The notes under the pieces are model-generated. The model saw only the letters and a list, made by a program, of their open reading frames with translations. It made no database searches and was not told the DNA's origin. Shown here one piece after another: positions 43,438-53,580 of a DNA stretch of 64,000 nucleotides. Location: NCBI GenBank assembly GCA_030538115.1, contig JAUNUP010000010.1:1-64000 (forward strand), in the 5' to 3' direction. The position numbers were made by a program, and so were the translations under genes. The stretch comes from Dermatophilus congolensis (GTDB lineage: Bacteria; Actinomycetota; Actinomycetes; Actinomycetales; Dermatophilaceae). Every line of letters starts with the position of its first letter. Position 1 is the stretch's first letter.

Positions 43438-44661
43438 ATGGCGTTCAATCCCCGTGAATTGCCCGAGCACCCCGACTTCCTCTGGGCGGATCCCGAACCC
43501 AAGGACTCCTACGACGTCGTGATCATCGGCGGAGGCGGGCACGGCCTGGCCACCGCGTACTACCTCGCCTCCCGGCACGGCATCACCAACGTCGCTGTCG
43601 TGGAGCGCGGCTGGCTCGGCGGCGGCAACATGGCCCGCAACACGACGATCATCCGCTCCAACTACCTGTGGGACGAGTCGGCCGCGATCTACGAGGCCTC
43701 ACTCAAACTCTGGGAGGGGTTGGAGGCCGAGCTGGGCTACGAGGTGTTCTTCTCGCAGCGCGGGGTCCTCAACCTCGCGCACACTCTGCAAGACGTGCGC
43801 GAGTCCGTGCGCCGAGTGGAGGCGAACCGTCTCAACGGCGTCGACGCGGAGTTCATCGATGCGGCAGGCGTGCGCGAGCTGTGCCCGATCGTCAACACCG
43901 ACAACCTGCGCTACCCGGTTCTGGGCGCCACCTACCAGCCCCGCGGCGGCATCGCCAAGCACGACTGGGTGGCCTGGGCCTATGCCCGCCGGGCTGCGGA
44001 GCTGGGTGTGCACCTGCTGCAGAACTGCGGCGTGACCGGCTTCGTCAAAGACGGCAACCGGGTCACGGGTGTCGAGACCACCCGGGGTCGGATCAACGCC
44101 GGCCGGGTCGCGATGTGCGTGGCCGGCAGTACCTCCGCGCTGGCCGAGCTCGCGGGCGTGCAGGTCCCGATTCAGTCGCACCCGTTGCAGGCGCTCGTCT
44201 CCGAACTGTTCGAACCGGTACACCCCACCGTCGTGATGTCCAACCACATCCACGTGTACGTCTCCCAGGCGCACAAGGGCGAGCTGGTGATGGGAGCCGG
44301 CGTCGACCGCTACACCGGCTACGGCCAGCGCGGTTCGTTTCACATCATCGAGGAGCAGATGGCCGCCGCCATCGAGTTGTTCCCGATCTTCGCCCGCGCA
44401 CACGTGCTGCGGACCTGGGGCGGTGTGGTCGACGTGACGATGGACGCCAGCCCCATCATGGGCGCCACCCCGGTCGACAACCTCTTCGTCAACACCGGAT
44501 GGGGCACCGGCGGGTTCAAAGCCGTCCCCGGGGCCGGGCTGGCCTACGCCCACACGCTGGCCACGGGCGAGCCGCATCCGCTCAACGCACCATTCAGCCT
44601 TGAGCGCTTCGAGACCGGTGCGCTCATCGACGAGCACGGCGCCGCCGCCGTGGCCCACTGA
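43438..44661 (+). CDS. soxB: Heterotetrameric sarcosine oxidase, beta subunit
   Basis: 407-residue FAD-binding beta subunit. The dinucleotide motif [18 protein letters not shown] is at residues 27-44. H175 in [10 protein letters not shown] is close to the His173 that carries covalent FMN in Corynebacterium sarcosine oxidase. The complex oxidises sarcosine to glycine, passing the methyl group to tetrahydrofolate or releasing formaldehyde, with hydrogen peroxide as by-product. The start follows CTGGAGGA. First gene of soxBDAG; the order and tight spacing are canonical. Confidence 0.97.
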   Translation: MAFNPRELPEHPDFLWADPEPKDSYDVVIIGGGGHGLATAYYLASRHGITNVAVVERGWLGGGNMARNTTIIRSNYLWDESAAIYEASLKLWEGLEAELGYEVFFSQRGVLNLAHTLQDVRESVRRVEANRLNGVDAEFIDAAGVRELCPIVNTDNLRYPVLGATYQPRGGIAKHDWVAWAYARRAAELGVHLLQNCGVTGFVKDGNRVTGVETTRGRINAGRVAMCVAGSTSALAELAGVQVPIQSHPLQALVSELFEPVHPTVVMSNHIHVYVSQAHKGELVMGAGVDRYTGYGQRGSFHIIEEQMAAAIELFPIFARAHVLRTWGGVVDVTMDASPIMGATPVDNLFVNTGWGTGGFKAVPGAGLAYAHTLATGEPHPLNAPFSLERFETGALIDEHGAAAVAH

Positions 44662-44675
44662 CGAGGAGCCCGACC

Positions 44676-45032
44676 ATGCTGATCATCGCCTGCCCCCACT
44701 GCGGCCCTCGCGAGGAACAAGAGTTTCACTACGGTCGTCAGGCCCACGTCGCCTATCCGGCGGACCCGAGCGCCCTCACAGATGCCGAGTGGGCCCGCTA
44801 CCTCTTCTACCGCGACAATCCGCGCGGCCTGCTCGCCGAGCGCTGGGTACACACCGCCGGGTGCCGCAAGTGGTTCAACGTCGTCCGCGACACCGTGACC
44901 TACGAGATCAAAGCGATCTACCCGGCGGGCGAGCAGCCGCCCGGTGAGTACGCCGCCCTCACGCGCCGGGAGCCCGGCGCGATCGGCCCGGATGCGGGCG
45001 AACCCACCTCCGAGTTGACGAAGGAGGCCTGA
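44676..45032 (+). CDS. soxD: Sarcosine oxidase, delta subunit
   Basis: 118-residue delta subunit, the small zinc-containing component of heterotetrameric sarcosine oxidase. Probable zinc ligands are the N-terminal CPHCG (C6, C9), with H59 and C63 in HTAGCRKWF. The first 100 residues match the usual family length; the C-terminal tail is variable. It sits 14 nt after soxB and 2 nt before soxA. Confidence 0.96.
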   Translation: MLIIACPHCGPREEQEFHYGRQAHVAYPADPSALTDAEWARYLFYRDNPRGLLAERWVHTAGCRKWFNVVRDTVTYEIKAIYPAGEQPPGEYAALTRREPGAIGPDAGEPTSELTKEA

Positions 45033-45034
45033 CC

Positions 45035-47932
45035 ATGGCCGACCAGCAGATGCGCACGCCCGCCGGCGGTGCCGTCGACCGCGGGACCACGCTGACCATC
45101 ACCGTCGACGGAGAGCGGCTGTCCGCCCACCCCGGCGACACGGTGGCCTCGGCGCTCCTCGCACACGGCCGCGACCGTGTCGGCGACTCGATCTACCGGC
45201 GTCGTCCGCGGGGCATCCTCACGGCGAACGTCGACGAGCCCAACGCGTTCGTTCGGGTGTACGGCGACGACGGCACGCACGAGTCGATGGTCCCCGCCAC
45301 GACGGTCGAGGTGCGGGACGGTCTCGTCGTCGATCTCGAGGACGGCATCGGCGCCCTCGATCCGACGCCCGGCGATGCCCTCTACGACGCGGTCAACGTC
45401 CACTGTGACGTGCTCGTCGTCGGCGCCGGCCCGGCCGGTCTCGCCGCGGCCCGCGAGGCGGCCGCCGCCGGGGCCCGCGTGATCGTCGCCGAGAGCGATC
45501 CGCTGTTGGGTGGCTCGCTGCTCTCCACTCCGGACGAGGACGTGGACGGCCGGCTCGCCCACGAGTGGGTCGCTGATGCGGCCCGCGAGCTCGGTGCGGC
45601 CGCGGAGGTGACCGTGCTGACCCGCACCACGGTGTTCGGGTCCTACGACAACAACTACGTCATGGCGCTGGAGCGGCGGACCGACCACCTCGGCAATGCG
45701 CCCGAGGGCGTCTCGAGGCAGCGGGTGTGGCGCATCACCGCAGGCAGGGTGGTGCTCGCCACAGGTGCCACCGAGCGTCCGATCGTCTTCGCCGGCAACG
45801 ACCTGCCCGGCGTCATGCTCGCCTCCGCGGTGGGCGCGTACCTCGGTCGCTTCGGTGTGCTGCCCGGGCGTCGGGTCGTGGTCTTCACGACCAACGACAG
45901 CGCCTACTCGGTCGCCGAACAGGTCGCCGCAGCCGGCGCCCAGGTCGTCGTGGTCGACGCCCGCGCCGAGGCATCGCCTCGTGCAGCCGCCGCCCAGGAG
46001 GCGGGCCTCGAGGTGGTTCTCGGCAGCGCGGTCGTCCGGGTCGACGGCTCGGAGCACGTCGAGGGCGTGGTCGTCGCAGCGCTCGACGCAGACGGTGAGC
46101 CGACCGGCCCGCTCACCACACGTGAGGCCGACCTCGTAGCCGTCTCCGGCGGCTGGTCGCCGACCGTTCACCTGCACTCCCAGCGTCAGGGCGAGACCCG
46201 GTGGGAACCGGCCCTGAGCGCATTCGTCGCGGTCCCGACCGTCGTGGGGCAGGCGGTCGCGGGAGCGGTTGCGGGCAGCTTCTCCACCGCGCTCGCGGTC
46301 CGCGAGGGCAGGGCGGTCGGTCGCTGGGCAGCCGGGAGCGAGCCCGAGTCCATGCCCGTCAGCGACGAAGACCGGCTGCAGGCCTACGGCCCGGCCCGCG
46401 AGTTGTGGGCCGTCGCCTCGCCCGACGGAGGGTGGGACACCCACTTCGTCGACCTCCACCGCGACAGCACGGTCGCGGACGTGTTGCGAGCCGTCGGTGC
46501 CGGCATGCGCAACATCGAGCACGTGAAGCGCTACACGTCGATCGGCACCGGCGCCGAGCAGGGCAGGACGAGCGGGGTCATCACCAGCGGGCTCGTGGCA
46601 CGACTGCTGCGCGCCCAGGGAACCCAGGGCCTCGGCCTGCCCACCGACGCGGGTGACATCGGCACCACGACGTACCGGGCTCCCTACACGCCGGTCGCCT
46701 TCGCCGCCCTGGCTGGACGCTTCCGGGGCGACTTCCTGGACGCCGCGAGACACACCGCGATCCACCCCTGGCACGTCGAGCGCGGCGCCCTGTTCGAGGA
46801 CGTCGGCCAGTGGAAGCGACCCTGGTACTACCCGCAGGACGGCGAGGACATGGCCGCCGCCGTGGCGCGGGAGTGTCGGGCCGTGCGCGAGAACGTCGGC
46901 TTCATGGACGCCTCCACGCTCGGCAAGATCGAGATCCGGGGCGCCGACGCAGCCGAGTTCATCAACCGGCTCTACACCAACGCCTTTCTGCAGTTGCCGG
47001 TCGGCAAGGGCCGTTACGGCGTCATGTGCAGCACCGACGGCATGGTCTTCGACGACGGCGTGACCCTGCGCCTGGCCGACGACCGCTTCTTCATGACCAC
47101 GACCACCGGCGGCGCCGCCAAGGTGCTCGACTGGCTCGAGGAGTGGAGTCAGACGGAATGGCCTGAGCTCGATGTCACCTGCACCTCGGTGACCGAGCAG
47201 TGGACCACCGTGGCCGTCGCGGGCCCCCGCTCCCGAGACGTGATCGCCAAGGTCGCCCCCGACCTCGACGTCTCCAGGGACGGCTTCGGCTTCATGGAGC
47301 TACGGCACACCACACTGGCGAACGGCCTGGAGGCCAGGATCTGCCGGATCACCTTCTCCGGTGAACTCGCCTTCGAGGTCAACGTGCCCAGCTGGTACGG
47401 CTTGGCGGCCTGGGAGCTCGTCGCCGACGCCGGCGCCGAGTTCGGCATCACTCCCTACGGCACCGAGACGATGCACGTGTTGCGCGCGGAGAAGGCGTAC
47501 CCGATCGTCGGGCACGACACCGACGGCACCGTCACGCCGCAGGACCTGGGCATGAGCTGGGTCGTTTCGACGAAGAAGAAGGACTTCATCGGCAAGCGCT
47601 CGTTCGCGCGCCTCTCGCACACCGACGCCGTCCGCAAACAGTGGGTCAGCGTGCACGCCCTCGACGGAAGGACGTTCCTGCCGGAGGGCACCCAACTGGT
47701 CGAGGTCGGGACACCGCTCACCCCGCAGGACGGTCCGGTACCGATGAGCGGCTGGGTCACCTCCAGCTACCGGAGTCAGGCACTCGGGCGCCCCTTCGCG
47801 CTCGCTCTCGTCAAGGGCGGCCACGGTCGTCACGGCGAACGGATCAGCGCGGTCGTCGACGGCGCCGCGGTCGAGTGCGAGATCGGCGACACGGTCGTTT
47901 ACGACAAGGAAGGAGCACGTCGCGATGGCTGA
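45035..47932 (+). CDS. soxA: Sarcosine oxidase, alpha subunit
   Basis: 965-residue alpha subunit. Order of parts: a beta-grasp N-terminus (about 15-110) without the cysteines of a 2Fe-2S ferredoxin; an NAD-binding domain with VLVVGAGPAGLAAAREA near 125-141; a second dinucleotide segment RRVVVFTTNDSAYSVAEQV; and a C-terminal GcvT-like tetrahydrofolate domain (about 570-950) that accepts the methylene group. Length is as expected. The start follows AAGGAGG and the 3' end overlaps soxG by 8 bases. The folate domain allows formation of methylene-tetrahydrofolate rather than free formaldehyde. Confidence 0.97.
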   Translation: MADQQMRTPAGGAVDRGTTLTITVDGERLSAHPGDTVASALLAHGRDRVGDSIYRRRPRGILTANVDEPNAFVRVYGDDGTHESMVPATTVEVRDGLVVDLEDGIGALDPTPGDALYDAVNVHCDVLVVGAGPAGLAAAREAAAAGARVIVAESDPLLGGSLLSTPDEDVDGRLAHEWVADAARELGAAAEVTVLTRTTVFGSYDNNYVMALERRTDHLGNAPEGVSRQRVWRITAGRVVLATGATERPIVFAGNDLPGVMLASAVGAYLGRFGVLPGRRVVVFTTNDSAYSVAEQVAAAGAQVVVVDARAEASPRAAAAQEAGLEVVLGSAVVRVDGSEHVEGVVVAALDADGEPTGPLTTREADLVAVSGGWSPTVHLHSQRQGETRWEPALSAFVAVPTVVGQAVAGAVAGSFSTALAVREGRAVGRWAAGSEPESMPVSDEDRLQAYGPARELWAVASPDGGWDTHFVDLHRDSTVADVLRAVGAGMRNIEHVKRYTSIGTGAEQGRTSGVITSGLVARLLRAQGTQGLGLPTDAGDIGTTTYRAPYTPVAFAALAGRFRGDFLDAARHTAIHPWHVERGALFEDVGQWKRPWYYPQDGEDMAAAVARECRAVRENVGFMDASTLGKIEIRGADAAEFINRLYTNAFLQLPVGKGRYGVMCSTDGMVFDDGVTLRLADDRFFMTTTTGGAAKVLDWLEEWSQTEWPELDVTCTSVTEQWTTVAVAGPRSRDVIAKVAPDLDVSRDGFGFMELRHTTLANGLEARICRITFSGELAFEVNVPSWYGLAAWELVADAGAEFGITPYGTETMHVLRAEKAYPIVGHDTDGTVTPQDLGMSWVVSTKKKDFIGKRSFARLSHTDAVRKQWVSVHALDGRTFLPEGTQLVEVGTPLTPQDGPVPMSGWVTSSYRSQALGRPFALALVKGGHGRHGERISAVVDGAAVECEIGDTVVYDKEGARRDG

Positions 47933-48548
47933 CACGACACACCTCGCCGCCCTGCGGCGCAGCCCGGCGCAGGAGCTGCACGCCGCCATGGAGGAGTCGA
48001 GCAACGACAGGGTCGCGCTCCGCGAGATCCCGTATGCCGTGATGACGGCGCTGCGGGTCTCGCCCGGGTCGGCCGCGGCCGGCAGGGTCGAGCAGGCCCT
48101 CGGCTGCCCGCTGCCGACCGCGGTCGGTGAGACGACCTCGTCCGGCGACACACACGTGCTGTGGCTCGCGCCCGACGAGTTCCTCACCTGGACCCCGAGC
48201 GATAAGGCCGAGGCGGCGGGAGCCGCCGCGGAGTTGTCCGATGCCGTGGGCGCCGACCGAGGTCAGGCAGTGGATGTCTCGGCCAACCGCACGACCCTGG
48301 AATTGCGCGGACCGTGGGCAGCCTCGGTGCTGGCCAAGAGTTGCTCGCTCGACACCCACCTGAGCGCCTGGCCGGTCGGTCGGGCCTTCGCCACTCTCTT
48401 CGCGCGGGTCCCGGCGATCGTCTGGCGGGTCGAGGAGAACACTTTCCGGGTGCTTCCGAGGTCGTCTTTCGCCGAGCATCTGGTGCACTGGATCCTCGAC
48501 GGCATGACCGAGTTCGCCGACCCCGCGGCCGAACCCTTCTGGCGCTGA
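47925..48548 (+). CDS. soxG: Sarcosine oxidase, gamma subunit
   Basis: 207-residue gamma subunit, which caps the alpha subunit and has a GcvT/YgfZ-like fold. THVLWLAPDEFL near residue 69, VSANRTTLELRGPWA near 105 and the C-terminal FRVLPRSSFAEHLVHWI are typical. It overlaps soxA by 8 bases after AAGGAAGGAG and is the last gene of the operon, followed by a bidirectional terminator. No glyA, folate or purine biosynthesis gene follows, unlike some sox operons. Confidence 0.95.
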   Translation: MADTTHLAALRRSPAQELHAAMEESSNDRVALREIPYAVMTALRVSPGSAAAGRVEQALGCPLPTAVGETTSSGDTHVLWLAPDEFLTWTPSDKAEAAGAAAELSDAVGADRGQAVDVSANRTTLELRGPWAASVLAKSCSLDTHLSAWPVGRAFATLFARVPAIVWRVEENTFRVLPRSSFAEHLVHWILDGMTEFADPAAEPFWR

Positions 48549-48646
48549 CGGCCTGGGCCTCTTGCTGGTAGGCCACCCGCCGGCCAGCGAGCCTGCGCCG
48601 CGACAGACATCTGGCAGGTCTGCGCCGCAACTCTGTCGGCACAACG

Positions 48647-48691
48647 GAGAAGGGGCTTGGCCGCAGCGATCTGCGGGCCAAGCCCCTTCTC
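48647..48691. terminator. Bidirectional terminator between soxG and MFS 3
   Basis: The 20-nt arm at 48647-48666 (begins GAGAAGGGGCTTGGCC) pairs with 48671-48691 across a CGAT loop, with a single bulged G. It serves the convergent soxG and MFS genes. Confidence 0.85.
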
Positions 48692-48703
48692 GAGTGCGAA
48701 CGG

Positions 48704-50164
48704 TCAGGCAGAGGCGGCGGCCTCGGCCGCCTCGGCGACCTCGTCCTTCGGCCGTGGGATGAGCAGGCTCATCAGGAACGCGAGGGCGAGGATGGCGGCA
48801 CCCACGAGGATCGCGCCGCGGTAGCCGGCGACAGGGTCGGAGGCGCCGAGCGCGGTCTGGGCTGCGAACAAGGCCGCGAACGACAGGCCCGCACCGAGAT
48901 TGAACGCGCCCGCGTTGAGCCCGGGTAGATATCCCGGGTTGTCGGCGGGTGAGAGCACGATGCCGAGGCCGTTGAGCATGATGTTCGACATTCCGGCGTA
49001 GGTGATGCCGACGAACACCGAGACGGCGAGCAACATCATCCGGCTGGGGTTGTCGACCGCCAGGAGAATCGCGGCGAGCCCGATGACGGTGCCGATGAGC
49101 CCGACCCGCAGCACTGCGCGATACCCGTGTGTGCCCGCAAGGCGGCCTGCGACAGGGCCCATGAACAGCCCGGCGAGCGCATACGGAGTGAGGGTGAACA
49201 GCGCGGCGACGTCGGCGTTCATGCCGGCTCCGACCTCCATGTCCTGCGCGAGCGCGGGGACGATGCCGTTCATGACCGCGAAGACGCCGGTCATCGTGAG
49301 CACCGTCGTTCCCAGCAGAGCCCAGGTCTGGCGGGCGCGCAAATACTTCGTGGGGATCAGCGGGTTGGGGCTCGCGTCCTGCGACTTCCAGAACACTCCG
49401 AACGTCACGACTCCGACGACGATCAGGATCGCGATGAGACCCCACGGCGCCGCCGCCAGCTTGCCCATCTCGTTGAACGCGGTGAGCACGCAACCCACGG
49501 CGACGACGAGGAGGGCGACACCGCGCCAATCCATCGGCTGCGGATTGCCGACGCGCGACTCGTCGGTGAGGAACCGCACGGCCGCGAACGCGATCACCGC
49601 GACGACGGCCATCACCCAGAAGATCGAGCGGAAGCCGTAGTTCTGGGCGAGCCACCCTCCGGCGATCGCGTCGACTCCGGCGATGCCGCCGTTGACGGCG
49701 GTCACGACTCCCATGAGGGTGCCGTACTTCTTGGCGTCGGTGACGGCGACGCGGAGCATGATGAGGCACAGCGGCACCGTCGGTCCGGCGATGCCCTGGA
49801 TGACACGGCCCGCGAAGAGCAGGCCGACGTTGGGCGCCAGTGCCGAGATGACACAGCCGACAGCGGTGCCGAGCATCATGGCCGCGAGCAGTTTGCGGCG
49901 GCCCATCATGTCGCCGAGCCGCGGCAGGAACAGGCTGAACAGCGCCGCGGAGGTGAAGAAGGCCGTCTGGGTGAGGCCGATCTCGGCGGTGGTGGCCCCG
50001 AGTTGGGTCTCCATGAGCGCGAGTGCCGGAGACAGCATCGAGGCGTTGAGCTGGAACGCGAAGCACGCTGCCAGCAGCGCGGTCATGATTCCCGCGACGC
50101 TCGCGGTGTGGGAGGTGACGACGCGCTCGGTGGCGTCGGGGCCGCCTCCGGTCGGGCCACTCAT
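48704..50164 (-). CDS. MFS transporter 3 (DHA2-like)
   Basis: 486-residue major facilitator protein with about 14 hydrophobic segments. RLGDMMGRRKLLAAMMLG is motif A and AGRVIQGIAGPTVPLCL is the helix-4 segment, resembling the DHA2 drug:proton antiporter group. The ATG overlaps the nucleoside hydrolase stop by 4 bases, so the two are co-expressed. Despite the DHA2 resemblance, the pairing with nucleoside hydrolase suggests transport of a nucleoside, base or related compound. The C-terminus is Ala/Glu-rich. Confidence 0.9.
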   Translation of the reverse strand: MSGPTGGGPDATERVVTSHTASVAGIMTALLAACFAFQLNASMLSPALALMETQLGATTAEIGLTQTAFFTSAALFSLFLPRLGDMMGRRKLLAAMMLGTAVGCVISALAPNVGLLFAGRVIQGIAGPTVPLCLIMLRVAVTDAKKYGTLMGVVTAVNGGIAGVDAIAGGWLAQNYGFRSIFWVMAVVAVIAFAAVRFLTDESRVGNPQPMDWRGVALLVVAVGCVLTAFNEMGKLAAAPWGLIAILIVVGVVTFGVFWKSQDASPNPLIPTKYLRARQTWALLGTTVLTMTGVFAVMNGIVPALAQDMEVGAGMNADVAALFTLTPYALAGLFMGPVAGRLAGTHGYRAVLRVGLIGTVIGLAAILLAVDNPSRMMLLAVSVFVGITYAGMSNIMLNGLGIVLSPADNPGYLPGLNAGAFNLGAGLSFAALFAAQTALGASDPVAGYRGAILVGAAILALAFLMSLLIPRPKDEVAEAAEAAASA

Positions 50165-51126
50165 CGTCGGTTCTCGTCGGCCTTGAGGTCGGCGCTGATC
50201 GTGGCGATCGCGTCGATGACCAAGCCCCAGAACTTCTCGAAGTCGAGGTCTACCGCCACCTGGGTGGGGCAGTCGGCAGGCGCGTCGGAACGTAGGTCGG
50301 TGACGGTCATACCGAGGGTGTGTGTGCCGGTGAGTTCGATGCTCACCGGGGCGCGGCGGGTGGTCATGACGGTCGGGTCGATGACGTACGCGACGGCGCA
50401 CGGGTCGTGCACGGGCGGGAATTCGAATCCCTGAGCGTCTTGGTATGCCTTGCGGAAGAAGGTGAACAGACCGAGCACGAATTCGGACAGCGGGCTGTCG
50501 ACGGCCCGGATCCGGTCGGCGATCTCGTCGGTGGCGAGAGCCTGATGGGTGAGGTCGAGGCCCACCATCGTGACGGGCCAGCCGGCATCGAAGACGACAT
50601 GCGCCGCTTCTGGGTCGACCTTGATGTTGAACTCGGCCACCGGAGACCAGTTGCCCTCGTGGTATCCGCCGCCCATGAGTACGACTTCTTTGACCCGCTC
50701 GATGATCTCGGGTTCGAGGCGGGCTGCGAGCGCGATGTTGGTGAGCGGCCCGGTGGGTACAAGCGTGACCGTGCCGGGCTCGTGCGCCATCACGGTGTCG
50801 ATGATGAGCTGCACGCCGTGGCGGGGGTCGAGGTCGAAGCTCGGTTCGGGCAAGTCGACCCCATCGAGGCCCGAGTCGCCGTGGACGTCTTCGGCCACCT
50901 CGACAGGACGCACGAGTGGCTGGGTCGCGCCCGCCGCGAAAGGCACCCCGGTGATACCGGCGACGGTGGCGACCGCGAGGGCGTTGCGGGTCACCTTGGC
51001 GAGTGTCTGATTTCCGCCGACCGTGGTGACGGCCAGCAACTCGATCTCGGGGTTGCCGTGGGCCAGCAGCATGGCGACCGCATCGTCGTGCCCGGGGTCG
51101 CAGTCGAGGATGATCTTGGTGGGCAT
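50161..51126 (-). CDS. Nucleoside hydrolase (inosine-uridine preferring type)
   Basis: 321-residue nucleoside hydrolase that splits ribonucleosides to base and ribose. The calcium-binding fingerprint DCDPGHDDAVA at residues 8-18 (D8, D10, D14, D15) is intact; VPTGPLTNIALAARL and the later FNIKVDPEAAHVV and VHDPCAV (His/Asp) are the other active-site segments. The start follows GAAGGAG. It is the first gene of a two-gene leftward operon with MFS 3. Substrate class (purine or pyrimidine) is not resolved. Confidence 0.95.
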   Translation of the reverse strand: MPTKIILDCDPGHDDAVAMLLAHGNPEIELLAVTTVGGNQTLAKVTRNALAVATVAGITGVPFAAGATQPLVRPVEVAEDVHGDSGLDGVDLPEPSFDLDPRHGVQLIIDTVMAHEPGTVTLVPTGPLTNIALAARLEPEIIERVKEVVLMGGGYHEGNWSPVAEFNIKVDPEAAHVVFDAGWPVTMVGLDLTHQALATDEIADRIRAVDSPLSEFVLGLFTFFRKAYQDAQGFEFPPVHDPCAVAYVIDPTVMTTRRAPVSIELTGTHTLGMTVTDLRSDAPADCPTQVAVDLDFEKFWGLVIDAIATISADLKADENRR

Positions 51127-51273
51127 CTCACTCCTTCGTGAGTGGACCGCGTGGCCGGCGTCGCCGGTCACGGAGAGGATCACCCCACGATAGTGCTGGT
51201 GGCGCCGGGTTTCCCGCAATGTCGGGAGCGACGGGGAAGGCGGATCCGAAGCGGGGTCGATGACCCTGCCGCA

Positions 51274-52770
51274 TCAGCGCTTTCGGTAGAGGCGCTTGGT
51301 CTGGTACTCCGGTTCCGTCGTCACGTGGACGCCCAGGTTGCGGAAAATGCCCTCGTCCACGGAGCCGAGGATCACCGTCGAATGCACGTCGCAGCCGCGC
51401 AGGTGGCGCAGCTGGTCGAGGGCCCGGCGGGCGTTCTCGTCATGGGTCGCACCGACCGCCAACGCGATGAGCACTTCGTCTGTGTGGAGACGCGGGTTGT
51501 GGCTGCCGAGATGCTCTGTCTTCAACTCCTGGATCGGCTCGACCGTCTCCGGGGAGAGGAGCAGCACGTCGTCGTCGATGCCGCCGAGGGCCTTCAGCGC
51601 GTCGAGCAGAATCGCAGACGAACACCCCAGCAGGGAGCTCGTCTTGCCGGTGATGATGCGGCCGTCGGGCAGCTCGATCGCGGCGGCCGGGCCCTTGGTG
51701 CGCTTCGCCCTGCGGCGCGCGGGCTCGACAACCGGGCGGTCCGTCTCCGAGATGCCGAGGCGGCTCATGAGGATGGCGATGCGCTCGGAGGTGTCGGGCT
51801 CGAGCGCCTCCTTCTTCTCGTGCGCGAGGGCCCGGAAGTACCGCCTGATCACCTCTTGTTTCGACGCGGCCTGGCACACCTCGTCGTCGCTGATGCAATT
51901 GCCGACCATGTTGACGCCCATATCGGTCGGTGACTTGTACGGCGAAGCGCCCATCACCTTCTCGAACAACAGCGTCAACACCGGAAAGATCTCGACGTCA
52001 CGGTTGTAGTTGACCGCGCTCTCTCCGTACGCGGCGAGGTGGAACGGGTCGATCATGTTGACGTCGTCGAGGTCGGCGGTCGCGGCCTCGTAGGCCATGT
52101 TCACGGGATGGTCGAGCGGCAGGTTCCAGATCGGAAAGGTCTCGAATTTCGCGTAACCGGAGGGCAGCCCGCGGCGGTGGTCGTGGTAGATCTGCGACAG
52201 ACAGGTCGCCATCTTGCCGCTGCCGGGCCCCGGAGCCGTGAGCACCACGAGGTCGCGGCTCGTCTCGATGTAGTCGTTGCGGCCGTACCCCTCGTCGCTG
52301 ACGATGTGCGCCACGTCGTGCGGGTAGCCCTTGATCGGAAAGTGCCTGTACACAGTGAGCCCGAGGCGTTCGAGTTTGCGCTTGAAGGCCTTGGCCGGCT
52401 TGTTGTCTTCAGACCAATGCGAGATCACCACGGAGCCGACGTGCAGGTTCCGCTCACGGAATTCGTCGATGAGCCGCAGCGTGTCGGCGTCGTACCCGAT
52501 GCCGAGGTCGGCTCGAACCTTGTTGGAGGCCAGGTCTTTCGCGCTGACCACGATGACCATTTCGACCTCGTCGGCCAGGGTCTGCAGCATGACGAGCTTG
52601 TTGTCGGGCGTGAAGCCGGGCAGCACGCGCGCCGCGTGATGGTCGTCGAAGAGCTTGCCTCCGAATTCGAGGTAGAGCTTGCCGCCGAACTGCTTACGCC
52701 GTTCGTCGATGTGTCGCGACTGCAACTCCAGGTACTTCTCGCGATCGAACCCCACGGCGCGCGTGCTCAA
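51274..52770 (-). CDS. DUF1846 domain-containing protein
   Basis: 498-residue protein of the DUF1846 family, function not established. The family opening is clear: [46 protein letters not shown] later [21 protein letters not shown] (residues quoted in part: GPGSGK) resembles a phosphate-binding loop, so nucleotide binding is plausible. The frame begins with TTG at 52770, preceded by AGGAAGGGA; a GTG at 52755 (VGFDREK) is an alternative start. It appears to be a single-gene unit. Cytoplasmic, with no signal or membrane segment. Confidence 0.92.
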   Translation of the reverse strand: MSTRAVGFDREKYLELQSRHIDERRKQFGGKLYLEFGGKLFDDHHAARVLPGFTPDNKLVMLQTLADEVEMVIVVSAKDLASNKVRADLGIGYDADTLRLIDEFRERNLHVGSVVISHWSEDNKPAKAFKRKLERLGLTVYRHFPIKGYPHDVAHIVSDEGYGRNDYIETSRDLVVLTAPGPGSGKMATCLSQIYHDHRRGLPSGYAKFETFPIWNLPLDHPVNMAYEAATADLDDVNMIDPFHLAAYGESAVNYNRDVEIFPVLTLLFEKVMGASPYKSPTDMGVNMVGNCISDDEVCQAASKQEVIRRYFRALAHEKKEALEPDTSERIAILMSRLGISETDRPVVEPARRRAKRTKGPAAAIELPDGRIITGKTSSLLGCSSAILLDALKALGGIDDDVLLLSPETVEPIQELKTEHLGSHNPRLHTDEVLIALAVGATHDENARRALDQLRHLRGCDVHSTVILGSVDEGIFRNLGVHVTTEPEYQTKRLYRKR

Positions 52771-52890
52771 CTCTCATCCCTTCCTAGCCCCTGCTGGAGC
52801 CTACCGGGGGCGCCGCGCGTGCCCGCACAGGCACGGCCGTTCGCGAGACGCCACGGGCCACGCCGGAGTGCACAGTGGGTGAGAGGGCCG

Positions 52891-53580
52891 TCAACCGCCG
52901 ACTAGGCCTGCTTCGTAGGCGGCTATGACGAGTTGGGGCCGGTCACGGGCGCCCAGCTTGGCGAGCAGGTGCCCGATGTGGGTCTTGAGCGTTCCCCGTG
53001 AGATGAACAGGGCTTTCTCGATCTCCGGGTTGTTCAGGCCTCGGCCGATGAGGGTGAGCACCTCGCGTTCGCGGGGCGTGATGCCCGCGAGGTCGACGGC
53101 GGCGGGGGAGGGGGCGGAGGCGGGGGCGCCGGCGGTTCGGGCTCGCAGCGTGTGTTCGATCACCCGAGCGAGCACGCTCGGCGCCAGCGCCGGCTCGCCC
53201 GCGTGGATGCTGCGGATCGCGCCGAGCAGCCGGTCGGGTTCGGCATCTTTGAGGAGAAATCCAGAGGCGCCCGCTCGAAGGGCCTCGAAAACGTACTCGT
53301 CGAGCTCGAACATGGTCAAGACGCACACTCTCACCTGCGACAGGGCAGGGGCGGTGGCGATGCGTCGCGTGGCTTCGAGGCCGTCACAGCGGGGCATGCG
53401 GATGTCCATCAGCACGACATCCGGCCTCGCGGAGGCGGCCAGCGCCAGCGCCTCCGCGCCGTCGGCCGCCTGGCCCACGACCTCCATGTCGGGCTCGGCG
53501 TCGACCATGAGCGCGAGGCTGTGCCGCACGAGCGCTTGATCATCGGCGACGACGACGCGGATGCCGGCCGGACCCGTCAC
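52891..53580 (-). CDS. LuxR-type (NarL family) response regulator
   Basis: 229-residue two-component response regulator. The receiver has acidic D13/D14 and phosphoacceptor D59 (VVLMDIRMP); a linker of about 25 Ala/Pro-rich residues leads to a LuxR HTH (ITPREREVLTLIGRGLNN, then LFISRGTLKTHIGHLLAKLG). The GTG start overlaps the kinase stop by 4 bases. The pair is divergent from an ABC exporter operon at 54563, which is the probable target. Confidence 0.95.
   Translation of the reverse strand: MTGPAGIRVVVADDQALVRHSLALMVDAEPDMEVVGQAADGAEALALAASARPDVVLMDIRMPRCDGLEATRRIATAPALSQVRVCVLTMFELDEYVFEALRAGASGFLLKDAEPDRLLGAIRSIHAGEPALAPSVLARVIEHTLRARTAGAPASAPSPAAVDLAGITPREREVLTLIGRGLNNPEIEKALFISRGTLKTHIGHLLAKLGARDRPQLVIAAYEAGLVGG

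Noticed and set aside
47844..50066. 740-codon open frame on the minus strand
   Set aside because: It lies antisense to soxA/soxG and out of frame with MFS 3. The Arg-rich translation has no recognisable domain.
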